From assembly GCA_905221605.1 (NCBI GenBank), contig CAJNDS010002302.1:888022-952021 (forward strand): a stretch of 64,000 nucleotides of DNA. Reading direction: 5' to 3'. This document shows, piece by piece, positions 53,974 through 63,811 of the stretch. Position 1 is the stretch's first letter. Each line of letters starts with the position of its first letter. The notes under the pieces are model-generated. The model was not told where the DNA came from. It saw only the letters and a program-made list of their open reading frames with translations, and ran no database searches. A program made the translations under genes and the position numbers. This stretch comes from Symbiodinium natans. Lineage: Eukaryota; Sar; Dinophyceae; Suessiales; Symbiodiniaceae.

Positions 53974-54036
53974 AGGACCGACTCCTACCCAGACCTCTAT
54001 ATGCCCTACAGGAAGGAGAAACACACCATGCCTTGA
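53974..54036 (+). CDS. Terminal exon
   Basis: After GTAAAG reads RTDSYPDLYMPYRKEKHTMP to TGA at 54034-54036. Balanced composition with many aromatic and charged residues, directly after a CCCTAAA array and before a CCCTAAAA array. Confidence 0.55.
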   Translation, partial: RTDSYPDLYMPYRKEKHTMP

Positions 54037-54042
54037 AGCCTA

Positions 54043-54253
54043 AAAACCCTAAACCCGACTAAAACCCTAAAACCCTAAAACCCTAGAAGCCCTAAAACCC
54101 CAAAAACCCTAAAAAAAACCCTAAAACCCTAAAACCCTAAAACCCTAAAACCCTAAAACCCTAAAACCCTAAAACCCTAAAACCCTAAAACCCTAAAACC
54201 CTAAAACCCTAAAACCCCAAAACCCTAAAACCCTAAACCCTAAGCCCTAAACC
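54043..54253 (+). repeat. CCCTAAAA 8-mer array
   Basis: About 20 units of the 8-mer CCCTAAAA, nearly homogeneous, distinct from the 7-mer array only 90 bp away. Confidence 0.95.
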
Positions 54254-54262
54254 GGGGGGCAG

Positions 54263-54353
54263 GTTTCCTTTCTTCGAAGAGTTGTCGACGAGCGACGACT
54301 CGGGGGATGGCAAGCCAGCCTCCCAGTATTCCGCACGCAGTGCAGGGATTCGG
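54263..54353 (+). CDS. Exon, 30 codons
   Basis: After 'ggggggcag' a 1-base start reads through FPFFEELSTSDDSGDGKPAS, ending in phase 0 at GTGGTT, just before a TTTAGGG array. Acidic and Ser-rich. Confidence 0.65.
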
Positions 54354-54675
54354 GTGGTTTAGGGTTTAGGGTTTAGGGTTTAGGGTTTAGGGTTCAGGGC
54401 TTGGGGTGTAGGGCTTAGGGTTTAGGGTTTAGAGTTTAGGGCTTGGGGTTTAGGGTTTAGGGTTTACGATTCAGGGCTTGGGGTTTAGGGCTTAGGGCTC
54501 TCAGGAACTTGGGGCTCGGGGTTTAGGATTTGAGTTGCGATCCCCTCAACAATGCACCCTAAACCCTAAACCCTAAACCCTAAACCCTTAACCCTCATGG
54601 GTTGGTAGCAGGGGAACCCCGGACATGCCCTCCTGAAACCCAAACCCTCAGCGCTAAACCTTGTATGCTGTGCAG

Positions 54676-54706
54676 GCTGAAGCACACAAATCCAAGCGAG
54701 ATCAGG
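54676..54706 (+). CDS. Micro-exon
   Basis: After 'tatgctgtgcag' reads AEAHKSKRDQ, phase 0 as required, to phase 1 at GTTGAG. Confidence 0.5.
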
Positions 54707-54768
54707 GTTGAGGCCCTACGGGGTATATATATATATATATATGTATATATATAGATATAAATGCTACC

Positions 54769-54790
54769 CCCCCCCCCCCCCCCCCCCCCC
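54769..54790. repeat. C22 homopolymer
   Basis: Twenty-two C after a TA-rich microsatellite (54724-54758). One of many G/C homopolymers of about 14 or more in the window. Confidence 0.95.
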
Positions 54791-55076
54791 GCGACCTACC
54801 CTCGTTAGGCCTTTTTTAACAAATAAGAACAACGAAGGCCCAAAAGTCGCGTAGTTAATCGCCGGGTAATGAAGGACAGCTATTGGGACACCCACCTCAC
54901 AGGCCCCGATAAGCCAGCATTGGATTAATCTATATTTTGAATCTGAAGCGGACAATGCTGTTTTGAGGTTGTCAGATCTTTGGTTTTTTCTAGTCACATT
55001 GTGCGTTTAACGGGCAAATAATGTTTTGTTGAGCAACGAATGTATTTATCTATATATATATATACACACAATGTTT

Positions 55077-56440
55077 GTACTAGGCAAAGTATTATAATGA
55101 GATACTATCTGACAAGTCCACTGAAATACCTTATGTTTACATATTCATGAAACATTTTGTCTATTATTGTATGCGAATTTAGCTTCTCGAGTATTAAGTT
55201 AATCGCCCAATCTGACTCAAGTGAAAACTGTTCAAAATACCTTACTCAACTAAAATATGAATTAAACACGAACGGCAATAGGAGCGATTCTACTTACATA
55301 ACAATGTAGAAGACTTCTCAAGTACTAAATAAAGACCACTTGTATACCTTCCTAGAACAGTAGTTAGTAAAGTCCATAGCACAAGAATACTTCTTTTTGT
55401 AGTAGGCAAAGCATTAATCAAATACTGTCTGAGAAGTCCACTGTAATATCTTATGTTTACACATTCATGACAGATTTTTTATTATTAGAGGGTTAAGTAA
55501 AAAACCCAATCTGACTCCAGTGAATACAATTTAAAATATGAAATAAACACTACATATCGGCAACAGAAGCGGTTCTACTCACATAAGAATGTAAAAGACT
55601 TCTCAAGTACTAAATAAAGACCACTCATATACCACTCATATACCTTCCTAGGAAAGTAGTTAGCAAAGGCCATAGCATAAGAATACTGCTTTGTACATAA
55701 ATAGACTTTGTACTTGGCAAAGTATTAACCAAATGCTATCTGAAAAGTCCACTGTAATATTGTATATCTACATATTCATGAAATATTTTTGTTTTGAAAT
55801 AATCATTCTATGTGAATTTATCTACTAGGGTAATTATTCAGTAAATAGCCCAATCTGAGTCACATGAACACTATTCAAAATACCATACCCAAAAAGAATC
55901 TAAAATAAACACTAATGGAAATGGAACACGATTTAAAATACCATACCCAACTAAAATATAAAATAAATACTAATGGAAATAGAAGCGATTCTACTTACAT
56001 AACAATCTACAAGACTTCTCACGTATTAAGTAAAGACCACTTATGTACATTCCTAGAAATATAGTTAGTAAAGGCCATAACACAAGAATACTGCTTTGTG
56101 CATAAAATGTGTACTAGGCAAAGTATTAATCAAATACTATCTGAAAAGTCCACTGTAATATCTTATGTTTACACATTCATGAAATAGTGCCCAATTTGAT
56201 TCAAGTGACTACTATTTCATGGACCATACTCAACCAAAATGCGAAATAGACACTAACAGCAATTGTTGATTCGACTTGCATAACAATGAAATCTTTGTTT
56301 CTGAAGCATTTAATTCAGACCACTTATATACTATGTCCGAAAAGCACAATTTGCATAAGCAAGCTTACAAATGCACAATCTTCCTAGAAAAGTACTTAGT
56401 GAAGGCCATGCACAAGCAAATTCGCAAATACAAAAACACA
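55077..56440. repeat. AT-rich ~310-bp satellite, four units
   Basis: Units start near 55077, 55399, 55709 and 56110, each with 'aggcaaagtattaatcaaat', 'gaaaagtccactgtaatatc' and 'gaagacttctcaagtactaa'. Unit 3 is longer because a ~65-bp segment is duplicated inside it. No telomere-like repeats, no coding frames, sharply lower G+C than the flanks. Confidence 0.9.
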
Positions 56441-56960
56441 CTTAAAAATGAGTAGTTATTGCCAAGTAAAGGCGAACCAAAAAAAAACAAAAACACAAAA
56501 ACTAAAAAAAGCAAAAAAACACCAAAAAAAAACAAAAAAACACAAAACGGAAAATAAAATCCGGAACTCTTGGAGAAGCCCCGTAGGGATTTTTTGTTTT
56601 TGGTTTTGGTTTTTTGTTGTTGTTGTTGTTTTTTTGTTTGTTTGTTGGCTCTGGTATTTTGGGTTTGTTAACTGCCCGTGTAATCAGATAGTAGCTTTGT
56701 TTTAGTCTACGCCCTAAGAAACACGCTATGTTGCACACCGAGTTTGCTTGCAGTGCAGCTGGGTGACTTAAGACAGGGCGAAAAAGGGTAGGTCACTGGC
56801 GGGGGGGGGGGTACCATATGTATGTGTTTGTATATTGGGTAAGTAAAGTTACGTGTAAGAATGGTTTGTCCACGGACAACGTTCAGGTTACCCCTGCTAC
56901 GCTGCCATCATATTGATTTTTAGGTCACACAACACCTTGTGTTGACGTGAAACCGAAGTT
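56440..56960. other. Low-complexity stretch
   Basis: A/C-rich 'aaaaacacaaaa' units (56470-56545) followed by T/G-rich 'ttttgttgttgtt' units (56588-56645), roughly complementary and able to fold back. No gene. Confidence 0.6.
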
Positions 56961-57252
56961 TATGGATGCTTAACCCTAAGCACTAAATCCTAAACCCTAA
57001 ACCCCGAACCCTTTCAAAAACCAACACGAGGCTTGCTTGGGTTGCCTTTGGCTGGGATGGTGCAAACAATCCGAGCTTTCAACACAAGCCTTAGCTAGGG
57101 GCCCCCAAAACCACATAAACATAAGGATTCTACAAACAGGGTTGTCCAGAATCCCCCTTGGCCCTTGCACCCTACTAGTGGGATCCACAATGTCATGTAG
57201 GCCTTTGTGTTTTCCTTTTTTGGAGGAGGTTGGTTTTCTTGCGTTCCCCCAG

Positions 57253-57299
57253 GAACAGAAAGGAGACCATCATCTCCCTCTGAGCCACTGAGAGGATGA
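57253..57299 (+). CDS. Possible terminal exon
   Basis: A 2-base start after 'cgttcccccag' fits phase 1 from 54676-54706. Reads TERRPSSPSEPLRG to TGA at 57297-57299. If spliced to 54676, the AT-rich satellite would be an intron. Confidence 0.4.
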
Positions 57300-57362
57300 C
57301 ATGAGAGCCTGGTACCCAGCTAGCCGTTGTCATTTTCGGGTTTAGGGTTTCGGGTTTAGGGC

Positions 57363-57479
57363 TACTTGGAAGCCCTGTTGACTTAGCAAGTAGGGTTAGT
57401 AAGTTGGGCTTTGGGGATGTTGAAATGGTTTTTTTGGGATACTAAGGAGGCTTACCAAGTTAGAAGAGCTTCCAAGTAA
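57363..57479. mobile_element. MITE-like element, family M7
   Basis: 117 bp with ends 'tacttggaagccctgttgac' and 'agttagaagagcttccaagt', inverted. Related pieces at 36473-36751 and 5280-5340. Confidence 0.8.
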
Positions 57480-57645
57480 GGTTTAGGGTTTAGTACCTTA
57501 AGCCCTCAAAGTGAGTCCTAGCCCCTTGCTGGGAGGGTTCCAAAAGCCTAAACATCAAGACTAACTTCTGGACGCAGAACTCTCAAACCCTAAACCCTAC
57601 ACCCTAAACCCTAAACCCTGTTGGGGTCCCCCCAAACATAATCAG

Positions 57646-57704
57646 GGGCCGTATTGAAGACGAGCACCACATGATGCACTGCACTACAGAAGCCTTACTG
57701 TTTT
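57646..57704 (+). CDS. Exon
   Basis: After 'aaacataatcag' a 1-base start reads RIEDEHHMMHCTTEALLF to a GTTTAG donor, without a following array, in phase 1. Its donor hexamer equals the telomere repeat start. Confidence 0.5.
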
Positions 57705-57709
57705 GTTTA

Positions 57710-58300
57710 GCTTAAGTTCCGTAGTTTACAAGAACATAGATGATAGCATGTCTGTATGCAAGTGTGTGTGTGTATATATGTATATATATATGTGTGTATT
57801 ATTTTAGGGGGGAAGCACAAAGGGTCGACATGTAGAGAACAGAGCATATGCATGCAGCTAGATACATACATATGAACATTGTGTTCAAGCATGTGTATTT
57901 CTAATTGTTATGTACAACCTGCTTTATTAGATATTCGGTATACACGCAGCTTCAGTTCTTAAAGGCACATGCATGCAGGCTTGTGGAATTGCCCCACTGC
58001 CCCACTGGAGTCCATGTCATCTTAGCAAAGGCCTCTTAGCTCCTTGAGCCTTAACATGCTCACCATGGAGCAGCTAAATCCATGTGGGGGTTTGGGGTTT
58101 AGGGTTTAGGGTTTAGGGTTTACGATATTAGGGGTTACCTCATTGGGGTCCTTATTACAAGGGGATCCTGCTCCTTGGCGTCTCAATTCGGGGTCCCCTA
58201 TTGTCGTAGACCCCCATGCAGAACTCCAGCACCACGAAGATCTAATCTGTGAGAAACGAGTACACCTACAAGTGCTCCAAACCGGGACAGCATCCCCCAA
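57710..58300. other. Non-coding stretch with microsatellite
   Basis: Contains a TG/TA microsatellite (57763-57800) and an M6 element (58080-58219). No exon I can support. Confidence 0.4.
58080..58219. mobile_element. MITE-like element, family M6, with TTTAGGG inserted in its left arm
   Basis: Right arm 'tgtcgtagacccccatg'. The left arm 'catgtgggggttt' is split from its continuation 'tttacgatattagggg' by about three telomere-like units (58093-58118). Compare 49087, where 'gggggtttacgaa' is continuous. Confidence 0.75.
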
Positions 58301-58305
58301 ACCCT

Positions 58306-58460
58306 AAACCCAAAACCAAAAACCCTAACCCTAAACCCTAAACCCTAAACCCTAAACCCTAAACCCTAAACCCTAAACCCTAAACCCTAAACCCTAAACC
58401 CTAAACCCTAAACCCTAAACCCTAAACCCTAAACCCTAAACCCTAAACCCTAAACCCCGA
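58306..58460 (+). repeat. CCCTAAA array (~150 bp)
   Basis: About 21 uniform units. Confidence 0.95.
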
Positions 58461-59414
58461 CCCGTAAACAAGCATAGAAGGCCGCTGAGCCCTCATGCTT
58501 CCCCAATCCAAAGTCCCCCGCCGGCCTTGTCTTTCTTTGCAATGGTGAAGGTCCTAAACCCCAAAGCCCTAAGCCCTTGAACATCCTTAGACACCACCCC
58601 ATAACCCAGCCCTGTCATCCCCTGGCTCACTCAACCATGAACCACCATACAAGAACCGCAAATACTGCAGCATTTTGCCAGCTTGAAGCGCTTGCGTGCT
58701 CTATTTCTCCCAGGTCGCCCTCGAACCTAAATTCCCCACACTGCCCTAAACCCGAAACCCTAAACCCGAAACCCTAAACCCTAAACCCTAAACCCCAAAC
58801 CGCTCGCCAGGCTGTTCCGTGATTCTGCTTTTCGCAGAGCATAGGGCTTAATCGTAAACCGGCTATCGGCAGGACGTTTTTCGATTGGGTGCACCCCACA
58901 ACTCTAAACTGCTGGGGGGGTGCGGCGCACCCGACCTCCTGGTGCCCGGTGCTATTTCTTCTCATGGGCTTTGTCGCACCCTGGATATTCCCTGAATTTT
59001 AGACCCAAAGCCTAGAACCAACGCAAACCCCAAGCCCCAAGCCCCAAGCCCCAAGCCCCAAGCCCCAAGCCCAAACCCCAAACCCCAAACCCCAAACCCT
59101 AAATCCTAAACCCTAAACCCTAACTTTCAGAGGCCCTGGTCTCATGTGGGCCCTGTGAACTACCCCAGGCCTGAACGCTGCCCATTCTTGATAGTCTAGG
59201 GGTTTAGAGTTTAGGGTTTAGGGTTTCGGGTTTAGGGTTTAGGGTTTGGGTTTTTTTTTCGAGGTCCCCTTGAAGTAATCAATCCCCCACAAAATGGTGC
59301 CCTTATTTTAGTATGGTTACGGGGCTACCAAGTCGTAAGTACCCGTTGCGATGCCTAAAGTAGACCACAAACCCTGAACCACCTTGCTTGTTCGGCTTGA
59401 GCTTCTCTACCCTA

Positions 59415-59553
59415 GGCCCTCAACCCCAAAACCCCAAACCCTAAACACCAAACCGGCCCTCAACCCCACAACCCCAAACCCTAAACACTAAACCGGCCCT
59501 CAACCCCACAACCCCAAACCCTAAACACTAAACCGGCCCTCAACCCCAAAACC
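59415..59553. repeat. 40-bp higher-order repeat
   Basis: Just over three copies of a 40-bp unit made of 'ggccctcaaccccacaacc' plus 'ccaaaccctaaacactaaac', a telomere-like unit fused to unique sequence and then amplified. Confidence 0.95.
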
Positions 59554-59999
59554 TTTTCCAAGTAAGGTCCCTGAAGCCTAACCCTGGGGCCCAGTTCTAA
59601 CCGCCTCCTCTGTCCGAAACTTAGCCCGTGTACCCTAAACCCTATGAACCACCCTAAACCCTAAACCCTAAAGCCGAAACCCTAAACCCTAAACCCTAAA
59701 CCCTAAACCCTAAGAGGTGTAGGTGATGCAGCACTTCAGGGTTAGAGTTGTGGGTGTGGGCTGGAGCTTTAGGATATAGTTTCTTAGGCTTCAGGGCATT
59801 CAAGGAGTGTAGACGCTCAGGCAACTTAAGTCCCAACCCCTGAAGCCCTCAACCCCAGACCTTCTTTCCCAAGGAGGCATATCCCTAAGACTCCCAATGC
59901 TCTAAGGCCTTAAGCCATGACTCCCAAACCCTAAACCCTAAACCCTAAACCCTAAGCCCTACACCCCCGGCCCGAAATTTCCCCGGCCCGACAAAGCCC

Positions 60000-60068
60000 A
60001 TGGCCGATCCCGACCCCTCCGCACAGATCGATTTTTCCGTTTACGGCGGAGCGTGGGAAGGATATTTT
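60000..60068 (+). CDS. Putative first exon, 23 codons
   Basis: ATG at 60000 reads MADPDPSAQIDFSVYGGAWE and on to GTTGTG in phase 0. Highly protein-like and starts with Met-Ala-Asp, typical of a true N-terminus. The frame stays open to about 60110. Confidence 0.55.
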
Positions 60069-60156
60069 GTTGTGCCTTTCCTTCCTGCACGAGACAGCCG
60101 GGACCCTAAACCCTAAACCCCAAGCCCTAAACCCTGAAGCAAGGGTTTAAAACAAG

Positions 60157-60204
60157 ATCTACGAAAGCCGCGAGGTCACTGGATTGATTTTCAGCCCGCC
60201 GTGG
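60157..60204 (+). CDS. Exon
   Basis: After 'taaaacaag' reads IYESREVTGLIFSPPW, phase 0 to 0, ending at GTTTCG; a shorter version ends GAG|GTCACT. Confidence 0.5.
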
Positions 60205-60443
60205 GTTTCGGGCAGGTTGTTAAGGTTCCCTTAGAGGCCCCTTTAAACCAGAAGGGTGCCCTTCTTATTCCTAGGTGACTCCTGGGTCTAGTAAGGAATC
60301 CTAGGTAGGATAAGGGGGACCCTTAAAAAGGGAACCCTTCTAAACCCTCTTCTGGCTCTCTGAAACAGGGACCTTATCCCTAAACCCTAAACCTTAAACC
60401 CTAAACCCTAAACCCTAAACCCTAATCCTATCCCCTAAGGAAG

Positions 60444-60530
60444 ACACAACATGCCGGAAGGTTGCTGTGTAATGGCCTTGCTGAATGTCGGAAATCCTGA
60501 GACCCGAGCCGCCGACCCCGCGGCTTTGTG
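60444..60530 (+). CDS. Exon, 28 codons
   Basis: Reads HNMPEGCCVMALLNVGNPET and on through RAADPAAL, ending in phase 2 at GTTGGG, just before a G-run and a long CCCTAAA array (60541-60662). The next island needs one base, as observed. Confidence 0.55.
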
Positions 60531-60540
60531 GTTGGGGGGG

Positions 60541-60662
60541 GGGCCCTAAACCCTAAACCCTAAACCCTAAACCCTAAACCCTAAACCCTAAACCCTAAAC
60601 CCTAAACCCTAAACCCTAAACCCTAAACCCTAAACCCTAAACCCTAAACCCTAAACCCTACA
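60541..60662 (+). repeat. CCCTAAA array
   Basis: Seventeen uniform units. Confidence 0.95.
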
Positions 60663-60738
60663 AGGGTGGGGTGGCATCTTGGGCTGTAGGCTTAGGAAGT
60701 CGACTGCTGCCTTCGGCTTGTTGATGCTGAAGTTGTTG
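60663..60738 (-). CDS. Possible minus-strand coding island
   Basis: On the minus strand, after 'aacaacttcag', reads NKPKAAVDFLSLQPKMPP between a CCCTAAA-type and a TTTAGGG-type array as seen from that strand. The only island where the minus strand looks better than the plus; weak. Confidence 0.3.
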
Positions 60739-61036
60739 GGGTTTTAAGGGTTTAGGCGGTTTAGGGTTAAGGTTTAGGGGGTTTAGGGTTCGGGAGGGCG
60801 TTTGGACCTTTGTAGAGTTTCTACGCAGGGGGCTTAGGGTGTAGGGCTAAGGGCATCGGTAGGACAACTCCAATGACTACAAGTACCTTTGATGGCAAGT
60901 GCTAACATCAGGCAGAACGGCCGAAGTTGACATCGTTTTGCTGATGGCCAGCTTCTAGTGACTGGAACCAACATGCCCGAGGGCCATACTTTTTGGGGTT
61001 TCTTGATTTTGGTGGGTGTCGGGTACAGGATGTCGG

Positions 61037-61153
61037 AGTCCAACCCTAAGCCCTAAGCCCTCAGCCCTAAGCCCTAAGCCCCAAGCCCTAAGCCCTAAGC
61101 CGTAAGCCCTAAGCCCTAAGCCCTAAGCCCTAAGCCCTAAGCCCTAAGCCCTA
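61037..61153 (+). repeat. CCCTAAG variant array
   Basis: About 15 units of the single-base variant CCCTAAG, nearly homogeneous. Confidence 0.95.
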
Positions 61154-61173
61154 AACCTAAACATCCCTATCAG

Positions 61174-61277
61174 GAGTAGTCTGCGATCTGTCGAGTGGAG
61201 TGAAGTGAAGGAGCTGCATGCGTATTGTTTCGGAGCAGACCTCGTTCCGGACAAGATTAATTCGTTCTTCCTGGGGA
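61174..61277 (+). CDS. Exon, 34 codons
   Basis: After 'acatccctatcag' a 1-base start fits phase 2. Reads SVEWSEVKELHAYCFGADLV and on to a GTGTCA donor. Balanced composition; one of the most protein-like islands. Family not recognised. Confidence 0.65.
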
Positions 61278-61417
61278 GTGTCAGGAACCCGACGAAGACC
61301 GAACCCTAAACGCTAAACGCTAAACCCTAAGCCCTAAGCCCTAAACCCTAAACCCTGAACCCTGAACCCTAAACCCTAAACCCTAGCCCTTGACCGAGAC
61401 TGAAAATCCCCGGCCCA

Positions 61418-61485
61418 GAGCCTTCAGCATTCACATCGAAGCAATGCTCACAAGGCTGCTTGACTGGAGTCTCCCCGCACCTTAA
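61418..61485 (+). CDS. Possible terminal exon
   Basis: After 'ccccggcccag' one frame reads SIHIEAMLTRLLDWSLPAP to TAA at 61483-61485. Its phase does not match either donor of 61174, so an exon is missing or another frame is used. Confidence 0.45.
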
Positions 61486-61807
61486 AAACGAAGGATTCTA
61501 TAGATGTACATGTAGATACATAAAGATAAGGAAAAAACAAAAAACATAATCTATGTGTATGTATATGTATATATGTGTGTATGCAGATTTAGAAAGAGCT
61601 AGCTAGTCTACTAGTTCTCACGCCACAGCCCTGAACCCTAAACCCTAAACCTGACGCCCTAAGCTGTAAACTCTGCTCTCCCTAAACCTTGCACCTTAAA
61701 CCACAAACCCCAAGCTCCAAACCCTAAACTTTAAACCCTAAACCCTAAACGCCTAAACCCTAAACCCCTAAACCCTAAACCCTAAACAAAAGGACGTCGG
61801 GTCCCAG

Positions 61808-61869
61808 GCGCTTCACAGGAGGGCTGTGTCTGCATAGAAGGTCTTGCAGTCTCTGGCTCGAACATGGAG
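61808..61869 (+). CDS. Exon-like island
   Basis: After 'cgggtcccag' the 2-base-start frame reads ASQEGCVCIEGLAVSGSNME to GTTGTT; another frame continues to GAG|GTTTAG at 61887. Lies between opposed arrays. Confidence 0.45.
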
Positions 61870-62336
61870 GTTGTTTGAAACTGAGGTTTAGGGTTTAGGG
61901 TTTAGGGTTTAGGGTTTAGGGTTTAGGATCACTTTTAGGGGACCCCAAGCCCTGTTCAGGACCACATGGCATGTGTAGCTATAACCCACTTGTATGCGGT
62001 TTTCAGAAGGTTAGAAGTACTTTAGGTCACTTTTCGGGGGCCCCAGGCCCTGTTCAGGCTGAACCAAACTAAGATGTATGTGTAGCTAGAATCCACTTAC
62101 AAGGGGTTATGATCGGGTGAGGTACACTTGTCAATGGGTTCAGAAGTACCATGAACCTCCAAGTAAGCCCTAAACAGAAAGGCAGCCCTCCGGCGCAGAC
62201 CCCCTCCAAACCCAAGACCCAAGCCGTGTAGGGTTTAGGGATTAGGTTTGGGTTGTTGTGGGACCCTAAGTGAACGCTCCCAGGATACTTCCCCTTCACC
62301 CTTGTTTTGGAACCAGGGCGGGGGCCAGTGTAAGGC

Positions 62337-62418
62337 CCCTAAACCCTAAACCCTAAACCCTAAACCCTAAACCCTAAACCCTAAACCCTAAACCCTAAAC
62401 CCTAAACCCTAAACCCTC
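62337..62418 (+). repeat. CCCTAAA array
   Basis: Eleven uniform units immediately left of the exon at 62430. Confidence 0.95.
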
Positions 62419-62429
62419 TAGGGTCGTAG

Positions 62430-62503
62430 CTCGGTTGCCGCCTCGGCAAAGCCAGCGCCAATGGACTTTCACCTTGCCGCTTGGGGCAAATGGAAAACAT
62501 TTC
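62430..62503 (+). CDS. Exon, 24 codons
   Basis: A 1-base start after GTCGTAG reads SVAASAKPAPMDFHLAAWGK and on to a GTGAGC donor in phase 1. First of five consecutive phase-consistent islands to 63847. Confidence 0.65.
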
Positions 62504-62920
62504 GTGAGCCCCGTCGGGCCTGGCTAAGGCTAGGGCTTTCGGGTTTAGGGTTTAGGGTTCAGGGTTTAGGGTTAGGGCTTTCGGGTGTAGGGCTTCAGGG
62601 TTAGGGTTTTAGGGTCTTAGGCTTTCAGGGCTTTAGTTTTTTAGGGTTTAGGGTTTAGGGTCTAGGGTTTAGGGTTCAGACGTTAGGGTGTCCTAAACCC
62701 TAGGAGAACTTTGCATGCCCCTTCTATATCCGAAAAGACACCCTATAGGTCCATACATCGGGACCATGGGGTTTAGGGTTTAGGGTTTAGGGTTTAGGGT
62801 TTAGGGTTTAGGGTTGACAAAATCCTTGCATCTTGGGGGTTTTCAGTATGAGGGTTGATGCCCAAACCCTTAAGCCGCAAACCCTGAACCCTAAACCAAG
62901 CCCGGAGGTTCATTCTGCAG

Positions 62921-62966
62921 AGCTCCAGGTTTCGAGTTTGGAGCTCCGCGCCAACAGCATTCTAGG
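62921..62966 (+). CDS. Coiled-coil exon
   Basis: After 'ggttcattctgcag' a 2-base start matches. Reads LQVSSLELRANSIL and ends in phase 2 at the GT of a TTTAGGG array. Confidence 0.65.
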
Positions 62967-63230
62967 GTTTAGGGTTTAGGGTTCAGGGTTTAGGGTTTAG
63001 GGTTGAGGGTTTAGGGTTTAGGGATGAGGCTCAAAACCCTACCCCTAGAAACCCCTAAGTCCCCTCGATGTGAGCCTCCCCTCCCCGAACCCTCTAAGCC
63101 CTGAGGACGAAGCCCTGCACCCTGATGTATAAGGCCTGGGGGTTTTAGGGTTTAGGGTTTAGGGTTTAGGGTTTAGGGTTTAGGGACACTAAACTGATAA
63201 CATGGACTCAGCCCACCCAACGCCTGCCAG

Positions 63231-63270
63231 GTCTGTTGATGTCCCGGCATTTTGCTTCCCTGGAACTTGT
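63231..63270 (+). CDS. Exon
   Basis: A 1-base start after 'aacgcctgccag' fits. Reads SVDVPAFCFPGTC to TGT|GTAAAG, a good donor, in phase 0. Confidence 0.6.
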
Positions 63271-63532
63271 GTAAAGAACCGTGGGAAGGCCTGGCAAAGC
63301 CAACGCCGGTGCTGCAGCATTTGGCCTATTTAGGGTTCAGGGTTTAGGGTTTAGACACTGCCCCCCGAACCCTAAACCCTAAACCTAAATCCCTAAGCCC
63401 TAAAATTCTCGGCCCTGTACCGAAGGAGGCTTGCCGGGCGGGCATAGCGCTCGCGGGATGTCTGCGTTTTATTGGATGAATTCGTGCGACCGTCATGCAT
63501 AGATCAGGTTTTATTTCCCAGCCCATTTTCAG

Positions 63533-63640
63533 GTGTCGGTCCGACATGGCAGAGAAACCGATGGCACACCTGAACATGGCTTTTATATCGGGAGGGCTGC
63601 CTTAACTGAGAGAAGAGCTTTGGAATTGTCATGCAAGAAG
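63533..63640 (+). CDS. Exon, 36 codons
   Basis: After 'cagcccattttcag' reads VSVRHGRETDGTPEHGFYIG and then RAALTERRALELSCKK, phase 0 to 0, ending at GTGTGT. An overlapping minus-strand frame is also open but lacks splice-like borders. Confidence 0.6.
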
Positions 63641-63811
63641 GTGTGTTTTGTTTTGGTGCAGGGTTTCCGAACCCCACAGCAGCACTGTCCTTGACCTTCA
63701 ACCCTTAGCCTCAAGAAACACCAAAAAGGCCCATGGGATGTTCAGGGTTTCTTGATTTGGTTTGAGTCCAGGGAGCGAAAGCAAGCTCAGGCTCGAAGCC
63801 ATGACATGGAG

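Noticed and set aside
60834-61043. 69-codon minus-strand open frame
   Set aside because: Reads fairly protein-like but lies between TTTAGGG and CCCTAAG arrays, the position of an intron, and has no clear splice borders; kept only as a possible exception.
63344-63577. 77-codon minus-strand open frame
   Set aside because: Overlaps the + exon at 63533, which has acceptor, donor and matching phases; its C-terminal end is translated telomere repeat.
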